A stretch of 64,000 nt of DNA, from assembly GCA_035235625.1 (NCBI GenBank), contig CP141140.1, positions 50,401,351 through 50,465,350 of the forward strand, written 5' to 3'. The notes below the pieces were generated by a model. The model was not told the origin of the DNA and did not search any database. It worked only from the letters and a program-made list of their open reading frames with translations. The position numbers were made by a program, and so were the translations under genes. Below, one piece after another: positions 33,112 to 45,869 of the stretch (positions are counted from its first letter, which is position 1; every line of letters begins with the position of its first letter). Source of the stretch: Saururus chinensis (lineage: Eukaryota; Streptophyta; Magnoliopsida; Piperales; Saururaceae).

Positions 33112-35652
33112 TTACTCAAAGCTTAATTTTGGGACATAGATGAAGGTAGAGTAAAGTTCGTAGTGTACCAGTTCTAAAACTCCTAGCTGTAGAACGCTTC
33201 TTTTCCCATCAGCAGAGAGCCCGGAGAGAATGATCTTACCAACAACCAGGATAATGTAAATTAAAAAGCTGGCCAGCCCCACAGCAGAAACGTCAAGAGT
33301 TTTGTGAAGTCTGTACCTAGTTCCGACCAATGTTGCCACCACGGTAACTATTAAGCCAAGGATGATTCTTTCACTCGAAACCATCCAGAACAGGAAACAA
33401 AGCCATACTGCAGTAATCAAAGCGCTCCATACTTGTTGAAACAAAGTTGTGGTTATTGCCCTCAAGATGTTGTAGAAAAATATGATTAGCATAGCTAGAA
33501 ATAGAACTCCAAGCGCATGGAGCAGATTTTCCCGTACAACAAGTACAAACGTGATGAGAGGTATTAGCAAGATATTGATTGGAATGAAGGGAATACCAAT
33601 GGCAATAAGAGCACTTCCACACGTATAGAGCAGAACGAGTATCCTCAGCAACCTCTCAAAAAGGAATCGACGCATGAATCCAGAGCCACGCTGTGCCAAG
33701 TTTTGCATGTCAGCTTCGTATTTAGTATTCCGCAAAGTGGCTTTCCCGAGAAAGGAAAACTTGTAGCGTTGAATAGAGAAGTTGTCCACTTCACCAGTGG
33801 CTTCAGCCGGGCCAATGCTGCTCGGCCTATCCAAAGCATGACGTACCCAATCTTCCTTGTCACGGATCCATAATCCACGTAGTCTACTTATATTTGGACA
33901 ACCTAAGATCTCCACACTGCTTATATGAGGAAACTGGCCTTGCAGACCATTTACAGAGTCTACATACAAACTTTTCATGTATCTCAGACGTAGAGTTTGG
34001 ATTTTCCATGCCTCACCTTCGGTCCATAAACCATTGAGATTCCGCATGCTTCCTCCACGGAAATAAAGTCTCTTCAAGCTGGCGAAATTCATGGGCGTAA
34101 GTCCGATCGGAGTTGTTTCGGAAGGAAAGCAACGCAAGTCCAATTTCTCAAGGCATGAAGGAAGCCAGTCCAAGTTCATGGAGGGACAGTGTATATCTCT
34201 TGAACCGTCAATATCCCTCTCCCACATGAGAGTGACGGCACGTAGACCTTCAAGAAGCTTTCCATCGGTCAACTCACTCAGCAAAATCTTGGACTTTACT
34301 CCGAAGCTTATGCTTAGCTTTCTCAACATCCTCAATTTCACCAAGTGGGATAGGTTAGCTGCATCAGTGGTGTCTGAAGAATGACCCATCACAAATCCTT
34401 CAAGTACTTCGAGGTTTTCCAGTTCTTGGATGCTACTTGGTATGTAATTGATCATATAACACTGAGAAATGTCTAGATATGTGAGCTTGCGAAGCCTTCC
34501 AATGGAAGATGGTAGACTCTTCAAGTCATGGCAAGCCCTGAGGTCAAGAACTAGCAATTCCGTCAGCCTTTCAATGTTCTCTGGAAGCTCATTGATCCCA
34601 TAAACTCCTTGCAATCCAATGTACCTTAAGCTTGTCAGTGACAACAAAAGTTTTATAAAGACATCTGCATTCGCCACTTGTACATGATGACAGCTGCGAT
34701 GAAATGCTGGCCATTGCCCAACTTGGAGTACAACCAGATTGCTCAGCCGATAGTTGATGTGTCTGTCGAATTTCACATATTGTCCATCTAGATTTAGCAA
34801 TGAAACGAGTTGAAAGTAATCTGAGGGTGGAAAAACACTGATTGCTTTATCATCTCTTCCTTGGGCTGATATAAATGAAGAACGCAAAATGTGGTGGGGA
34901 GACCATCCTATCGACTTTCTCTTAGAATCAAAGTCAAAAAACCGACTTTCCTCGGCAATCCCAATGGCAAAAGATCTGATGTTGGGGTTAACTTTGCAAC
35001 TTTTAGTGAAATCCTTATTGCTTCCCTTCTTGTTGATGGATTCAATCAATGCCATCTTCAACAATGTCTCATAACATTCTTCCCCAACCTGTTGGGCTGT
35101 CTTGCCGTCCCTTGGATGCACAAAACCTTCTCCAATCCACCAATTGATTAGATCTCTTCGTTTGATGATAGAATTCAGAGGGAAGATCGAACAACAGAGA
35201 AAGCAGGATTGCATCTGCTTATCCATGCCTTCGTACTTCTGCTTGACCAAGCGCATCATCTTGGTCGACATATTGCTCGCGCCTCCGTCATGTTCTTTCT
35301 TCCGCGTCTCCCAGGAAAAGCCCAATTGTGGAAGATAATTTCCCACCTTTCGCTTTGTCTCATGTACCTCGAATCTCAGTTTTTTTATGAGGTGATCGAA
35401 CTCTGGGCTCGACCATGAAGAGTCATTGATTATTTGGATTCTCCTTTCAAATTCATTAACAACTTGCTTCTTCCAACTCTCAAATTCTTGAAATGCAGAT
35501 AATATATCCCCAATATCCTCGTCAATTTTAGAAAAATCTTCATCAAGATGTTGGTAAGCAAGCTTGTTTTGTGCTCCAAGAGCACTCTTGGTAGCTGACA
35601 ATAGTCTGTGGAATATTTCGATTGGTCCGTCGGTAGCAAACGCCCCTTGCAT
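33112..35652 (-). CDS. NLR-like protein without P-loop: winged helix, LRR and C-terminal multi-pass membrane block (copy 2)
   Basis: 846 residues from the ATG at 35652, colinear with copy 1. No P-loop. The winged-helix motif reads SCFLCCSIFPLNSIIKRRDL, LINWWIGEGF follows, and the MHD site again reads VNPNIRSFA. LRRs include LDLRACHDLKSLPSSIGRL and LEKLDLRCFPSETTPIGL. The membrane block runs from LLRILVLLYTCGSALIAIG to FLIYIILVVGKIIL. About 70 residues differ from copy 1. Differences cluster in the N-terminal third and the membrane block (for example LLHALGVLFLAMLIIFFYNIL against LLLGLGVLFLSLMMFVYHFL), while hydrophobicity is kept. The central LRR section is almost identical. Both frames staying open after this much divergence suggests that both are or recently were functional. 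Transcription and location remain unproven. Confidence 0.85.
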   Translation of the reverse strand: MQGAFATDGPIEIFHRLLSATKSALGAQNKLAYQHLDEDFSKIDEDIGDILSAFQEFESWKKQVVNEFERRIQIINDSSWSSPEFDHLIKKLRFEVHETKRKVGNYLPQLGFSWETRKKEHDGGASNMSTKMMRLVKQKYEGMDKQMQSCFLCCSIFPLNSIIKRRDLINWWIGEGFVHPRDGKTAQQVGEECYETLLKMALIESINKKGSNKDFTKSCKVNPNIRSFAIGIAEESRFFDFDSKRKSIGWSPHHILRSSFISAQGRDDKAISVFPPSDYFQLVSLLNLDGQYVKFDRHINYRLSNLVVLQVGQWPAFHRSCHHVQVANADVFIKLLLSLTSLRYIGLQGVYGINELPENIERLTELLVLDLRACHDLKSLPSSIGRLRKLTYLDISQCYMINYIPSSIQELENLEVLEGFVMGHSSDTTDAANLSHLVKLRMLRKLSISFGVKSKILLSELTDGKLLEGLRAVTLMWERDIDGSRDIHCPSMNLDWLPSCLEKLDLRCFPSETTPIGLTPMNFASLKRLYFRGGSMRNLNGLWTEGEAWKIQTLRLRYMKSLYVDSVNGLQGQFPHISSVEILGCPNISRLRGLWIRDKEDWVRHALDRPSSIGPAEATGEVDNFSIQRYKFSFLGKATLRNTKYEADMQNLAQRGSGFMRRFLFERLLRILVLLYTCGSALIAIGIPFIPINILLIPLITFVLVVRENLLHALGVLFLAMLIIFFYNILRAITTTLFQQVWSALITAVWLCFLFWMVSSERIILGLIVTVVATLVGTRYRLHKTLDVSAVGLASFLIYIILVVGKIILSGLSADGKRSVLQLGVLELVHYELYSTFIYVPKLSFE

Positions 35653-35659
35653 TTCCAAA

Positions 35660-35890
35660 CTGATATTGGCAAACCAAACTACTCATGACGTTAGAAATCC
35701 TACTCACAAATGTTCGTATGGCTTTTTATTTTGTGTGTATATAAACATTGAGATGATGAGATGAAAGTGCACACATATTTAACTTAAAACAAATCTTAGA
35801 ATAATATTTAAAGAAAAAATATATGAAACTTACCAGATTGATTTGGTGGCCTGCGTAAAATAGTTTCAAGAGATTTGATAGATCAACCAT
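35660..35890 (-). other. Possible 5' leader exon and intron of NLR-like copy 2
   Basis: ATG at 35890 opens 19 codons (MVDLSNLLKLFYAGHQINL) to a GTAAGT donor at 35833-35828. The same CCAATATCAG acceptor lies just before the main frame. As in copy 1, direct joining leaves the exon out of frame with the main ATG at 35652. Confidence 0.5.
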
Positions 35891-38800
35891 GAGAAATGAT
35901 CAGATGTTAATCATACTTTTGGATAAAAGGAAAGGAGAGAGGTGGAGGTGATTCCTTTCTTCTTTTGTAATATATTTAATATTCCTGGAGTATCATGGGA
36001 GGTTTCCTTTGATAACTAAAATTAACGTAAGCTAAAGAAGTGAGATTATTTAAAGACGAATGACCTCAACGACAAGAAATCAATGTTTTTGTTTCCCTGT
36101 TTTTAAGTTATTATTAATAATTCATTACTCTTCGATGGGATATTATTTCTTCCTTTTGCGACTTCCGAAAATTGTTCCACTGTCGGCACGTTCATAGTTA
36201 AAATCATTACATCCATGCATTACACACGCTTGTGCATTCAGGCACTATGCCATATACAACCAGTGTTTAAAAAACGGTACTTTTGGTTAAAGAATTTAGA
36301 TATATTGTGATATTATAAATAAATATTAAATATTTTTTATGCTATTTGATAAAGTAAAAGTAAGAAAGGGAAAACATTGTAACATTATTAGATACACGTT
36401 CAAAACTATATAAATCCTATAAATATTTATTAATTAATTATTAAATAAAATAAAAATATAAAAATATATATTTAAGAGATTCTTTTTAACCTCTCTATTT
36501 TAAGTTATTATATTATTAAATAATAGGGCCGACGCCGATTGTGCAGGTTATACGGGTAAATTTTGACCTTACCCTACTTTTAAAATGGGTTAAAACCCTA
36601 ACAGTGGCCCTAACTATATTTAGGTCACGTCAGCTATAGGGATAGGTTGGTCAAGTTTTGGCTGGGTAGACCGTTTGGGTTAGATTTTCCCATCTTAATC
36701 TTTATTTCATAGGCAAGTCTCTTCATTTTTTATGTTCTTACCCAATCTTCACAAGGGGGAGGCTGGACAATCATTGCCATGATGTGGCATTTTGGGACCG
36801 TCATGTCGTTTTATAGTAGACGGTGAAGAGTTGGAGATGTATTGCATGTTGACCATGGTACACGGGATCTAGCAGGGTACATGGAGTTTAACATGGTACA
36901 TAACTACATAGAATATTTTAAGCATGGTCACACAATGGCTATGTACATGTGAGGCCTCCGTGTACTAAGCCAAAACACTATGTTCTATGGTTACAAATTT
37001 TGGTTAGGAAAATATTTTCTTTCATCTTAAAATCACTCATGATGTCCAACCACATAACTCTAATTTGATAAACCGTCCCATTGATATGAGCTGGGCGGAT
37101 ATCTACGGGACAAAGAAGGATATGCCCCCCTCACTGGCAGATCATCATCCGCCGACTGAGAATCGTTCAGGTGCATCAGTGCCCTCACGTTTCTCAACTA
37201 TTCCATCGTATAAGACCACACAAAAAACATCACACTCGGTATGCAAACAAAGCCATGGTATGTCAGCCCATAATGCTTCTGATATGTAATATCTTTTTGT
37301 CATCTCTTTTAGAGAGTTAGACGTTTTGTATTTCAGGTTGTTGCATTTAAGTAGCACTATTTTAGGTCCCACTAGAATCCTGTATTTGAAAAGCTATTTT
37401 TAAGAATGCATATCAAAATTTTGGGTTTTTAAACCACATTTTTATATTCCTCAAGAGGCGGAGGAGGACAAAGATGCTGGTGCGGAGCAGTGGAGGACAA
37501 TAGGTGGACTTTGTGGCAACCGACAACCTCTAGTGATAATCCAAGGAATTTTGGCAGCATTCCGGATTTTGACAACGGAAGGATGAGAGGAGGTAGAGGT
37601 TCAATAGACCTCCGGTGGACTCCGATGGGGAGGAGAGGACGGTGGCTATTATCTAGTTTCTAATGGTGGTTTAATAGACTGAGTTTTCAACGATGGAGGA
37701 GGGGAGGCCTGCGATAGTCCGACAAAGGAGAAGGGAAGGACATCAACAGTCTAACAAATTTGGTGGTCCAACAACAGTTTTACAAGTTCCAGTGAGGGAA
37801 GAGAGGGGTTAGTGGTGGTCTTATTGAAATTGATATGGTGGACTACGATAGCCGTCTGGTAGATTCTAGTGATAGTTTGATATGGGCCAAAAGGAGAACA
37901 GGAGGACGTAGGGGTAAGAAGCCGTTGGGTGAGGTGGAAAGAGATGGAAGGTGAGAAGGTAAGTGAGATGAGAGGAGGGAGGAGAAGAAAGGGACCAATG
38001 CATTTCTAATTCCGAGGGGGGAGGGTTGAAAATGAAAATGCATGAGTTAAGTCTAAACTAGTCGACAATATATTGACTAACATTGTACTTTAAAATGTTT
38101 ATACAAAACCCAGTTATGCTGCAACTACCACTACTTTATAAAATTTATGAATTATATATGAAATCCTCCAACGACTACCCCTAGAAGACATTACATTCTT
38201 TAGTACCAAACAATATTTGACCCCACAGAAGTTTTCACAAATGCAAATTTTTGTCACTGGCAAGCTTCTGTAACATTTCTCAAGTGATCAAGCGTAGCAC
38301 GAAATTTTGTTGGCCCATGTAACATTCATCTTTTTTTTTCAACAACATCCACCTTTTTATAGTTTTACCAAGAGATGAGATTCCCTCCGCTTTTGTGCTT
38401 TTAATCTCCTAATTATCTTGTTGTTTTCAAAAAGAAATGCTACACTAATTATGTAGGGTTTCTCCTAATTATCTTGTTATTCATCCAATATTTTGTCCTA
38501 AAAGATAGTATGCATTTGTGTTTTTTATGTGACAAAACATAATTTTGTCTCAAAATTTACGTATTTCAACAAAATCATCTATGTGATGCAAATGTTTTGT
38601 ACTTTTTTATATGAAAAAAATTCCTAGCAATAGATTGAGCATTTTTGCAACAGAACATTTAATTTGTTCCAAAAGCTTTTTATGAATACTTATTTAATTT
38701 TTCAAAATTAAATTTTGAAAATATTCTACAACAAAATAAAATCTTTATTGTAATAACCTTTTAATTTATTTTTTAGAATTAAAATCAATTTTCTAGCAAA

Positions 38801-39935
38801 AGTTTTTTCCAACAAATAACTTAAGGCATGCAAAAACCTCTTAATCAAAGAGAATTAAGGACAAAATGTTAAAGTAATGACAATAATTTTCACCAAAATA
38901 TTTTCATAATAAAAGAATTTGGATGATAAAAATTTGTGGCAAAAGGGTTTTATTGGTAATAGTCTTTGGGAATATTGCTAATTACTTATAATATATGTTA
39001 TTGTGCTTTGAGGACGAAATGTATTGTTTGCGGCAAAAGATGCACTATTTGCTTTGTGGGAGATACTAAATTACTTACACAAATGATTATTGTTATTTGT
39101 CCAAATGGGTTTGTCACTCAATTTAATTTGAAAGTGGTAAATATATGAAAAAATTTAACATGTGACCGGGTATTGTGAGACATCGATTATCGATCTGATG
39201 GAGGATTTGGGGCGGCCCTGCCCGATGGGGGGGGGGGGGGGGGGGGGACCAGCCCAGCCCACAACCTTAGAGGGGTTGTAGGCAAGGTTGTGGGTCGGCT
39301 CACTGGTTCGCTCCTCCCTAGCCCCACTTTTTTTCAAAAAAAAAAAAGAAAACACCGACACCTAGTTGCAACCACTCTCTCCTGGTCATGACCACGCTCT
39401 TCTGACTGTGGGGTTAGGGTGGTCGCGGCACCACCCCATTGGCCGGACCTAATGGCCAGCTTGGCCCTTGCTCCCCAAAGGCCTTGACTCGAAATAAGTA
39501 GCCCTGTCCACAGCCATTGGGGGGCCGGGCTAGGCCACGCACGCTCATCCAGCTGGCTAGGCTTCGCCGATGGTGCGGGTCTACTGGCCGCCCGTGAGGA
39601 TGCTTACTAAGTGACAAAGTAAGGGTTTTATACCCATTATTGTCCTCTAGTCTACTATTTGCTGTAATAATCTTGTTTTTTTAATAATTTGCATTTCCCC
39701 CATTTAATACATATTTTTCTCATTTAATACGTATTTCTTCCATACAATGTGCATTTTTCTATTTATATTTTGCATTACATAATCTTATGAATATTCTACT
39801 ATAAAAAATTTAGTTTTTATATTTTTTTTATTCTATATTTATTATTTCTCCATACTTTTCACTTTTTTCAAGTATTTTAATTTTTTGTTATATTTTCTAG
39901 AGTGTTTTCCAAATCACCTGGCTAAAGAAACCAAT
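35891..39935. repeat. Duplicated upstream region of NLR-like gene, copy 2
   Basis: 35891-36262 and 38000-39935 match copy 1 upstream DNA (15029-15335 and 15345-17345). Between them, 36270-38000 is absent from copy 1. Its first part (36280-36700) matches 27540-27880. The rest (36700-38000) has purine-rich GGTGGAGG-type sequence and short frames (for example plus 37065-37289) with no recognisable domain. A G run of about 21 bases at 39227-39247 is an expansion within the GC-rich block 39195-39612. Confidence 0.7.
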
Positions 39936-39954
39936 ATTTAGTTAAACGAGCTAC

Positions 39955-42900
39955 TGCCCCGGTACATCTTCTTGAATCCTCTTAAAGCACTCCCTTTTAC
40001 AATGTCCCTTTTTCCCGCAAAGGTAGCAACGATGTGAGTGCAATGACTGTGGTGAACTGGCAACACGTGGCAAGTATGTGTCCGCTCACAGTCACTACCA
40101 CGAAGCTTCTTATGCTGTGTCCGGGGGTCCTCCTATCTAGCACGCTTAGGTTGTCTCTCATCCAATCGATACTCTTCTGAGCCCTTCTCTGACACTACGG
40201 AAGTCTGAAATACTCCCGTTAAAGTTCGTATGATGTGTGTCAACCCTTCAAAGGCGGTTGATCCTGTCCAGCCTTCTACCCAACCACTGGACACTAAATC
40301 ACAAGGCATAAAAACTCAAATGACACAAGAAACTAAACAGAATAACACGCAATCAAGTAGCAAGAACAATCAAGACAAACAACTAACGAAAATTTACATC
40401 ACTAGTTATGTCTAGACCTTGATCATCTTACAACACATAAACCCTTAAGACTTGTCACTAAATCCTTATTCACTCTTGGTCAAGCGCACAGGGCGACGGA
40501 ATTGAAATCGATTAGTGAATAGCAAAAGACTTAGCCCCTACTACGGGCGGTCTAACTAGCGGACTAGTCACGCACCATAAAACCTTTTAGCAAGAGTAAT
40601 AAGGAGAAAATAAAGAGGATAAAATAAATGATATAATCATCATCATCACACACAAAACCCATATAAATATCTCAGAAGCCCATACATGGCTTAAAGTCTA
40701 AAAAGATCAGGGTCATCTAGCCACAACAAGTAAGCTCTAGTAACAAACATGATCCACCAAAGAGAGTTCTCAAGGTCCAAAAAGATGGAAATAAGGAAAT
40801 AAAGCGCCATCAAGACATGACAGAAACTAATCCCATGAGTGGTCATATCGTTCCTCATATAATGTATCATGCGAGTCTACGTGTCACACCGCGTAGCCCT
40901 AAAACAAAACAAGGAAAGTGGGGTGAGTATAAAACTCAACAATGGTCTAAACACGACGGCAATAATCAGAAAACATAACGGTATGACAATATAACAATTT
41001 AGATCCATAAATGACATGATATACTATTTTTTGATCATTCCCTAGCTAAAACTCTTATTTATCCATAAACATAAGAGCTAGCATACATATGACACACATA
41101 TCAAAGTCAAGACATAAATGATTGTGTTATTACCTAACATCCGTCATGCTTAGGTTCACATCTAATTAAATCAAGCATGATAACACCATAAAATTACATA
41201 AGAAGTGTCTTTCACACACTTTCTAATCATTCAACCATATCACATAAACCTGCATAATATTGTCTCATTCACACGATTTCATATCATGTATTTGTATCAC
41301 ATAAACCTGCATAATAGTGTCTCAATCACACAATTCAGATCATGCATTCTTATTACATTCTCATTCACCCTGCACGACAAGCGTGTAAAACACATGATAC
41401 ATAATCATTCATAATAACTCCTAATCACATGTGTCAAATTGTCCCTACACAATCCATTTAATCCTGGGCATAACATTCATAATACACATGCATCAACACA
41501 AATGGTGAATGCCTCCATCAAGGATTAAATACAAGCATTGCCACATAGGCGGGACACAATCAAGGCCACAAAGGCGAGACGTGGTCCAATTTCCACACAG
41601 GAAATGAAAGAGGTCAGGGTGATCAACCCCTAATTATGTTCATCTGGACAGTGCACACAATAAAGTTTGAATCTCACACAAAGAACCTCAATCAGGTGTG
41701 CTCGCCCTGGGACATCTCCTATGGTGTGGGAGAGCCCGAATTCCCACACAGGGAACCCTAAAATACATGGTAGCCAGTGCATGAAGGCATACTACCCTGG
41801 ATTCTCAGGGTCTAGGTGACAATCTCAATAATATCATCTGCAAGACAAGTACACAACTCGTCCCCGCATAACTTAATTTACTAGACTCAACCGAGGGAGT
41901 ATACATGTTCCACACAAAAACTAAAATCAAAATCATGTCCTTTCGGACCAACCAAGTTCTGATTAAGTCACCAATCGATTAATCTGGCATGCAATCTCAC
42001 ATCATTACATACAATTGATCAATTTTTGCTAAACATCGGTAAAATCTCATTCATGAAGTCCATTCCATGATGCATGAAATCATGATACATCCGTGAGCAA
42101 GATCTACGTGAATTTTAACCCATTGAATGTGCTCCCATTAGTCCCCTCATGCATCATAATTGAATAATAAATAACCATGATTTCCTAGTAAATCCCACAC
42201 GTGTGTGTTCATGCATTTCCTAAGCACATGATCAATACTTTAATATAAGCTCATAAAGCAATACACACATGCTTAAACACATTCCAATCATGATTACCAG
42301 TTGAAATCTAGGGTAAAATCTACCATAAACCATAAATCCGTTGATGTGAAATCAAATGCTTAACTCCCACAAGCATGACTAGTCAACACATGAAGCTATA
42401 ATATAATAACATCATTTACCCACAATCTATTCTCATTATATGTTGACATATCTTATCATTTACCATGTAATATTCCTATTGGAAATAAGCTCAAATCATA
42501 AGAATTTCATCATCCATAGATTCAAGATAATTCAATGTTAATATGTATAACTATCAACATATAATTCCACATAACAAGTACTTAAGCATACTCCATAAAT
42601 CTCCATCACAAATTCTACACCCTTCTAGTAGCTTAACTCTAACATAAAACACTCCTCATAAATGTTAAAATCATCAATTAGGGGAAAACACCGAAGTGAG
42701 CATCAAAATTAAAAAATGGCAGAATTGCTTTATAGCTGTTTGATCAGCCTGTTGGCCCAATTGATCGCAAAAACAAACAATTCAAGCCTTCTTCATCCTT
42801 TCGAAAATCAAAACCAAAACACCATTGTTGAACCATGAGATGAAATAGAGTTTTTAACTAGAATTAGGAAATTTGGCAATTTAAACCAAAATTAGGACCA

Positions 42901-43226
42901 GAAAAATTCTTATAATTTTTATAATAAATTCCTTTGATGTTTGTGACATTTTGGACTAAAAACCCCAAATTCGACCATAGGGCACACAGGGGATCCCATC
43001 AAACCCTAATTTTTAAGAAATTCATAAAAATTCTAAAAATTCCCAAAAAATCACAATTGGTTTGGATTCACTTCAAACTCACAAATATGAAGTTATTTTT
43101 CTTTAAAACCTTTGGGAATCACTTTTATTTCTGAAAATCATCACAATTGAAAAGAAAACGAATTGAACCACATAAAAGCAATTAAACATAATGAACTAAA
43201 ACCAGTTCAAGATCAGGGATCTTACA
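39955..43226 (-). mobile_element. Ty3/gypsy fossil fragment (Tekay/Del-like LTR with gag remnant)
   Basis: On minus, 43226 begins TGTAAGATCCCTGATC, a typical gypsy LTR start. About 40880-40960 carries the complement of TTGAG..TACTCACCCCACTTTCC, a motif seen inside long gypsy LTRs. At 40029-39988 a gag zinc knuckle reads CYLCGKKGHCKREC. Only an LTR-like region and a gag remnant are seen; it is broken, with several interruptions. A 57-bp period repeat (CACATAAACCTGCATAAT at 41241 and 41298) lies in the LTR-like part. It separates the NLR upstream region from the Mutator-like copy 2 and is absent from unit 1, so it inserted after the duplication. Lineage is tentative. Confidence 0.5.
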
Positions 43227-43539
43227 CCTGCAATTAGTATTTTTAATTCATAAGAAGGCAAATAAGGAGGTATTATCATTATATGCTGAGATAAAAGAGC
43301 CCGACAATGGTGACAAATTACCATTAGTAGAAAGGAACCAGTCATGCAATAGAGCTAAATCACTAGTGTAATGGATCACCCCAGCTCTAACTTCGGATTG
43401 CAAACAAGAGTCAATGATACACAATTCACTTTTGCAACTATTAGGTAACAATCAATTTTAGATTACATGATTTTATGGGGGTTTATCATGTATTCAATCA
43501 CGCAATATCTAACCTATTGTGTTCAGTTCAAAGAATATC
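43227..43539. other. Short unique spacer before Mutator-like copy 2
   Basis: Contains a 67-codon minus frame (43248-43451) without a known domain. No counterpart in unit 1. Confidence 0.35.
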
Positions 43540-43754
43540 GTGTGAAAAAAAAACATGATATTTATAATATCACATAATTAATTATGCAAAATACATATGT
43601 GATGTAACTCTAATTCTTTTTAGCATAGATGTTATAACACAACCTGTATACAAAGTGTGTGATTGATAACACAATATTATTTGTAAATGTGCAACTGAAT
43701 ACACAATGTCGAATTATATCGCTTATTGATTAACACATTAATATCCAATGCAGA

Positions 43755-45770
43755 TTGGGAGAACCAAAAATTTTGAACTCAACAAATCCATGTCATTCTT
43801 CTTACAACAATCCAATGCATACAGTACCTGTGATAGAAGTCAATCAGTTTGGATTAGAAGAAATGTCGCCAACGATGGGTGGGATAAGGACTTTATTTGA
43901 TAGCTATGAACCCCCATATGGCCCTTGTAATTATGATGGCGAAGAATTTGAAGAAGTGTGGGGTGATGATCAATGAAACGAGAATGATATAACTGACATG
44001 GAATATATATCTAACCATGAAGAATTCAGACTTAGCAAGGTACCCAGTAATTTTGACGTTGAGGCCGAGGTAGAGTGGGAGACAATCCATGAACTCAACC
44101 TGTTGAAACCCAATGTTGGTGAGGGCGAGCTAATGACTAGCAGTTTGCAAGCAAATGACTACTATAATCTACTCGAAATGTGCGCACATTTTCTAAGCTT
44201 GTTACATTTAAATAGGGTTTTGATTGGCCTAGCAATAAAGGCAAAGTTCACTTATTGCGTTGTGGATGTGAACAAGAATATGTATGCTGCAAAGTGCTCT
44301 GATCAGTCTTGTAATTGGTACATAACAGCTTCAAACATAGGAGATCATGTGACTGTAACGAGGTTAGTCCTCGACCATTCGTGTAGAACGCAAAGGAAGT
44401 CAATTGACCGTCCTCTAGCAATGCACCTTTGGATTGTGATAAAATGTTATGGGTTGTTTAAAGATTCAGTAGCCATTACACCGAAAAGCATAGCAAGTTA
44501 TATTTCGAAGCACTCGAGTATAACTGCAAACTACAAGAAATGCTAGCGCACAGGTAAAGAAAATTATGAGATTCCTTGCATCATGTGTTCCGTAATATGA
44601 TATTTAAATATGACGTATTATCGGGCCCATGAGAAGCTTACGGTCGCATTTTCTTACAACACAACCTAATTACCTATTGTGTTAACATGAACACGATAAT
44701 TACATTGTTCAGAGTTATGAAATCATGACTACGAATGTTGTGTTATCGGGAACATGATGTATTAACTTGTCTTATAACCTTCATTCTAATGTTAACAACT
44801 TAGTATTTGGTCATACAGGTAAAATACTGACTGATTTAATAAATGGAGACCTAGATGAATACTATTTTACACTTCTTGTATACGGAATTCAGATAGAAAT
44901 GATTAATCCAGGAAGTAATTGTTCTAATAAGATCATGTGATATTCATAGACCCATAAGGGGATACAATTTTAAAAGTCTTTTAGATGTTTGGGACAGTTG
45001 CAATAGCCTTTAGATCAACATTGAGACCATTCTTAATGGTAGATGTGACTTTCTTGAAGGAAATGTATCATGATCAACTATTAATAGCAATTGCACTAGA
45101 CAAGAACAATAATATGCTATGTGTCGCATTTGCAGTGGTTGAGAACGAGTGTGAGAAAATGTGGTGCTGGTTTCATGAATTGCTTAGAAATAATCTCTTT
45201 TATGATCCTCCAGTTGAGTTAGATATTATGATAGAATGAAGGGTTTGGCAAATGTTGTTAAGTAGTATTTTTCCTCTACACACCATAGATATTGCATCCA
45301 TCACATGGCAATAAATATGTTAGATAGATTCAAAGACAACTTCCTAAAGAACTAGCTCCATGTGGTAGTTGAAACTTTCAGATAGAATATGTATGATGAA
45401 ATAATGAACAATATTAAAGAACATAATCTTGAAGCATTTGCTTAACTAAAAAAGAAAAGTTCAGAGCATTGGGCCAATGCTGCATATCCAAGAAAAAAAA
45501 TATGGAATACTCAGCTCATACAGGTCTAAAAGTGTTAATGCAATGTTCAAAAAAGTCAAGTCAATGCCTATAACTCGGTTAATTAAGCATACAAGGGAGC
45601 ACACAATCACACTCTTTAAGAAACATCGGACATATGGAAAAAATATGACTGAAGAGTTAACCCCATTTGCCCGTAAACACATTGAAAATAGAAGAGAAGA
45701 AGCAAGGAATATGCATGTACTACATGTATCAATGTATGAATTCCTAGTTAACTCATTATGTCACTAGGTA
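43755..45770 (+). pseudogene. MURA-like Mutator transposase (copy 2)
   Basis: The leader frame 43755-43976 (acidic end YDGEEFEEVWGDDQ) is followed by 43998-44546 with the MuDR DNA-binding region AAKCSDQSCNWYITASNIGD and LVLDHSCR. After an intron-like gap, 44985-45239 carries the catalytic MULE domain (RPFLMVDVTFLKEMYHDQLL, then LDKNNNMLCVAFAVVENECE and WCWFHELL). The Asp of VDVTF matches the first Asp of the DDE triad. 45477-45767 gives the C-terminal helix-rich part (RLIKHTREHTITLFKKHRT, ARKHIENRREEARN). Stops and frame changes between these parts, and no SWIM finger found, mark it as decayed. The DNA-binding part is one long clean frame. Confidence 0.72.
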
Positions 45771-45869
45771 AAATGCAATTACTATCATGTGTAAGTTCAT
45801 ACGTTATTGTCCATCTCATGTAAGTTCATATGTTACTATCCATCTCGTGTAAGTTTATCAACGTATTGT

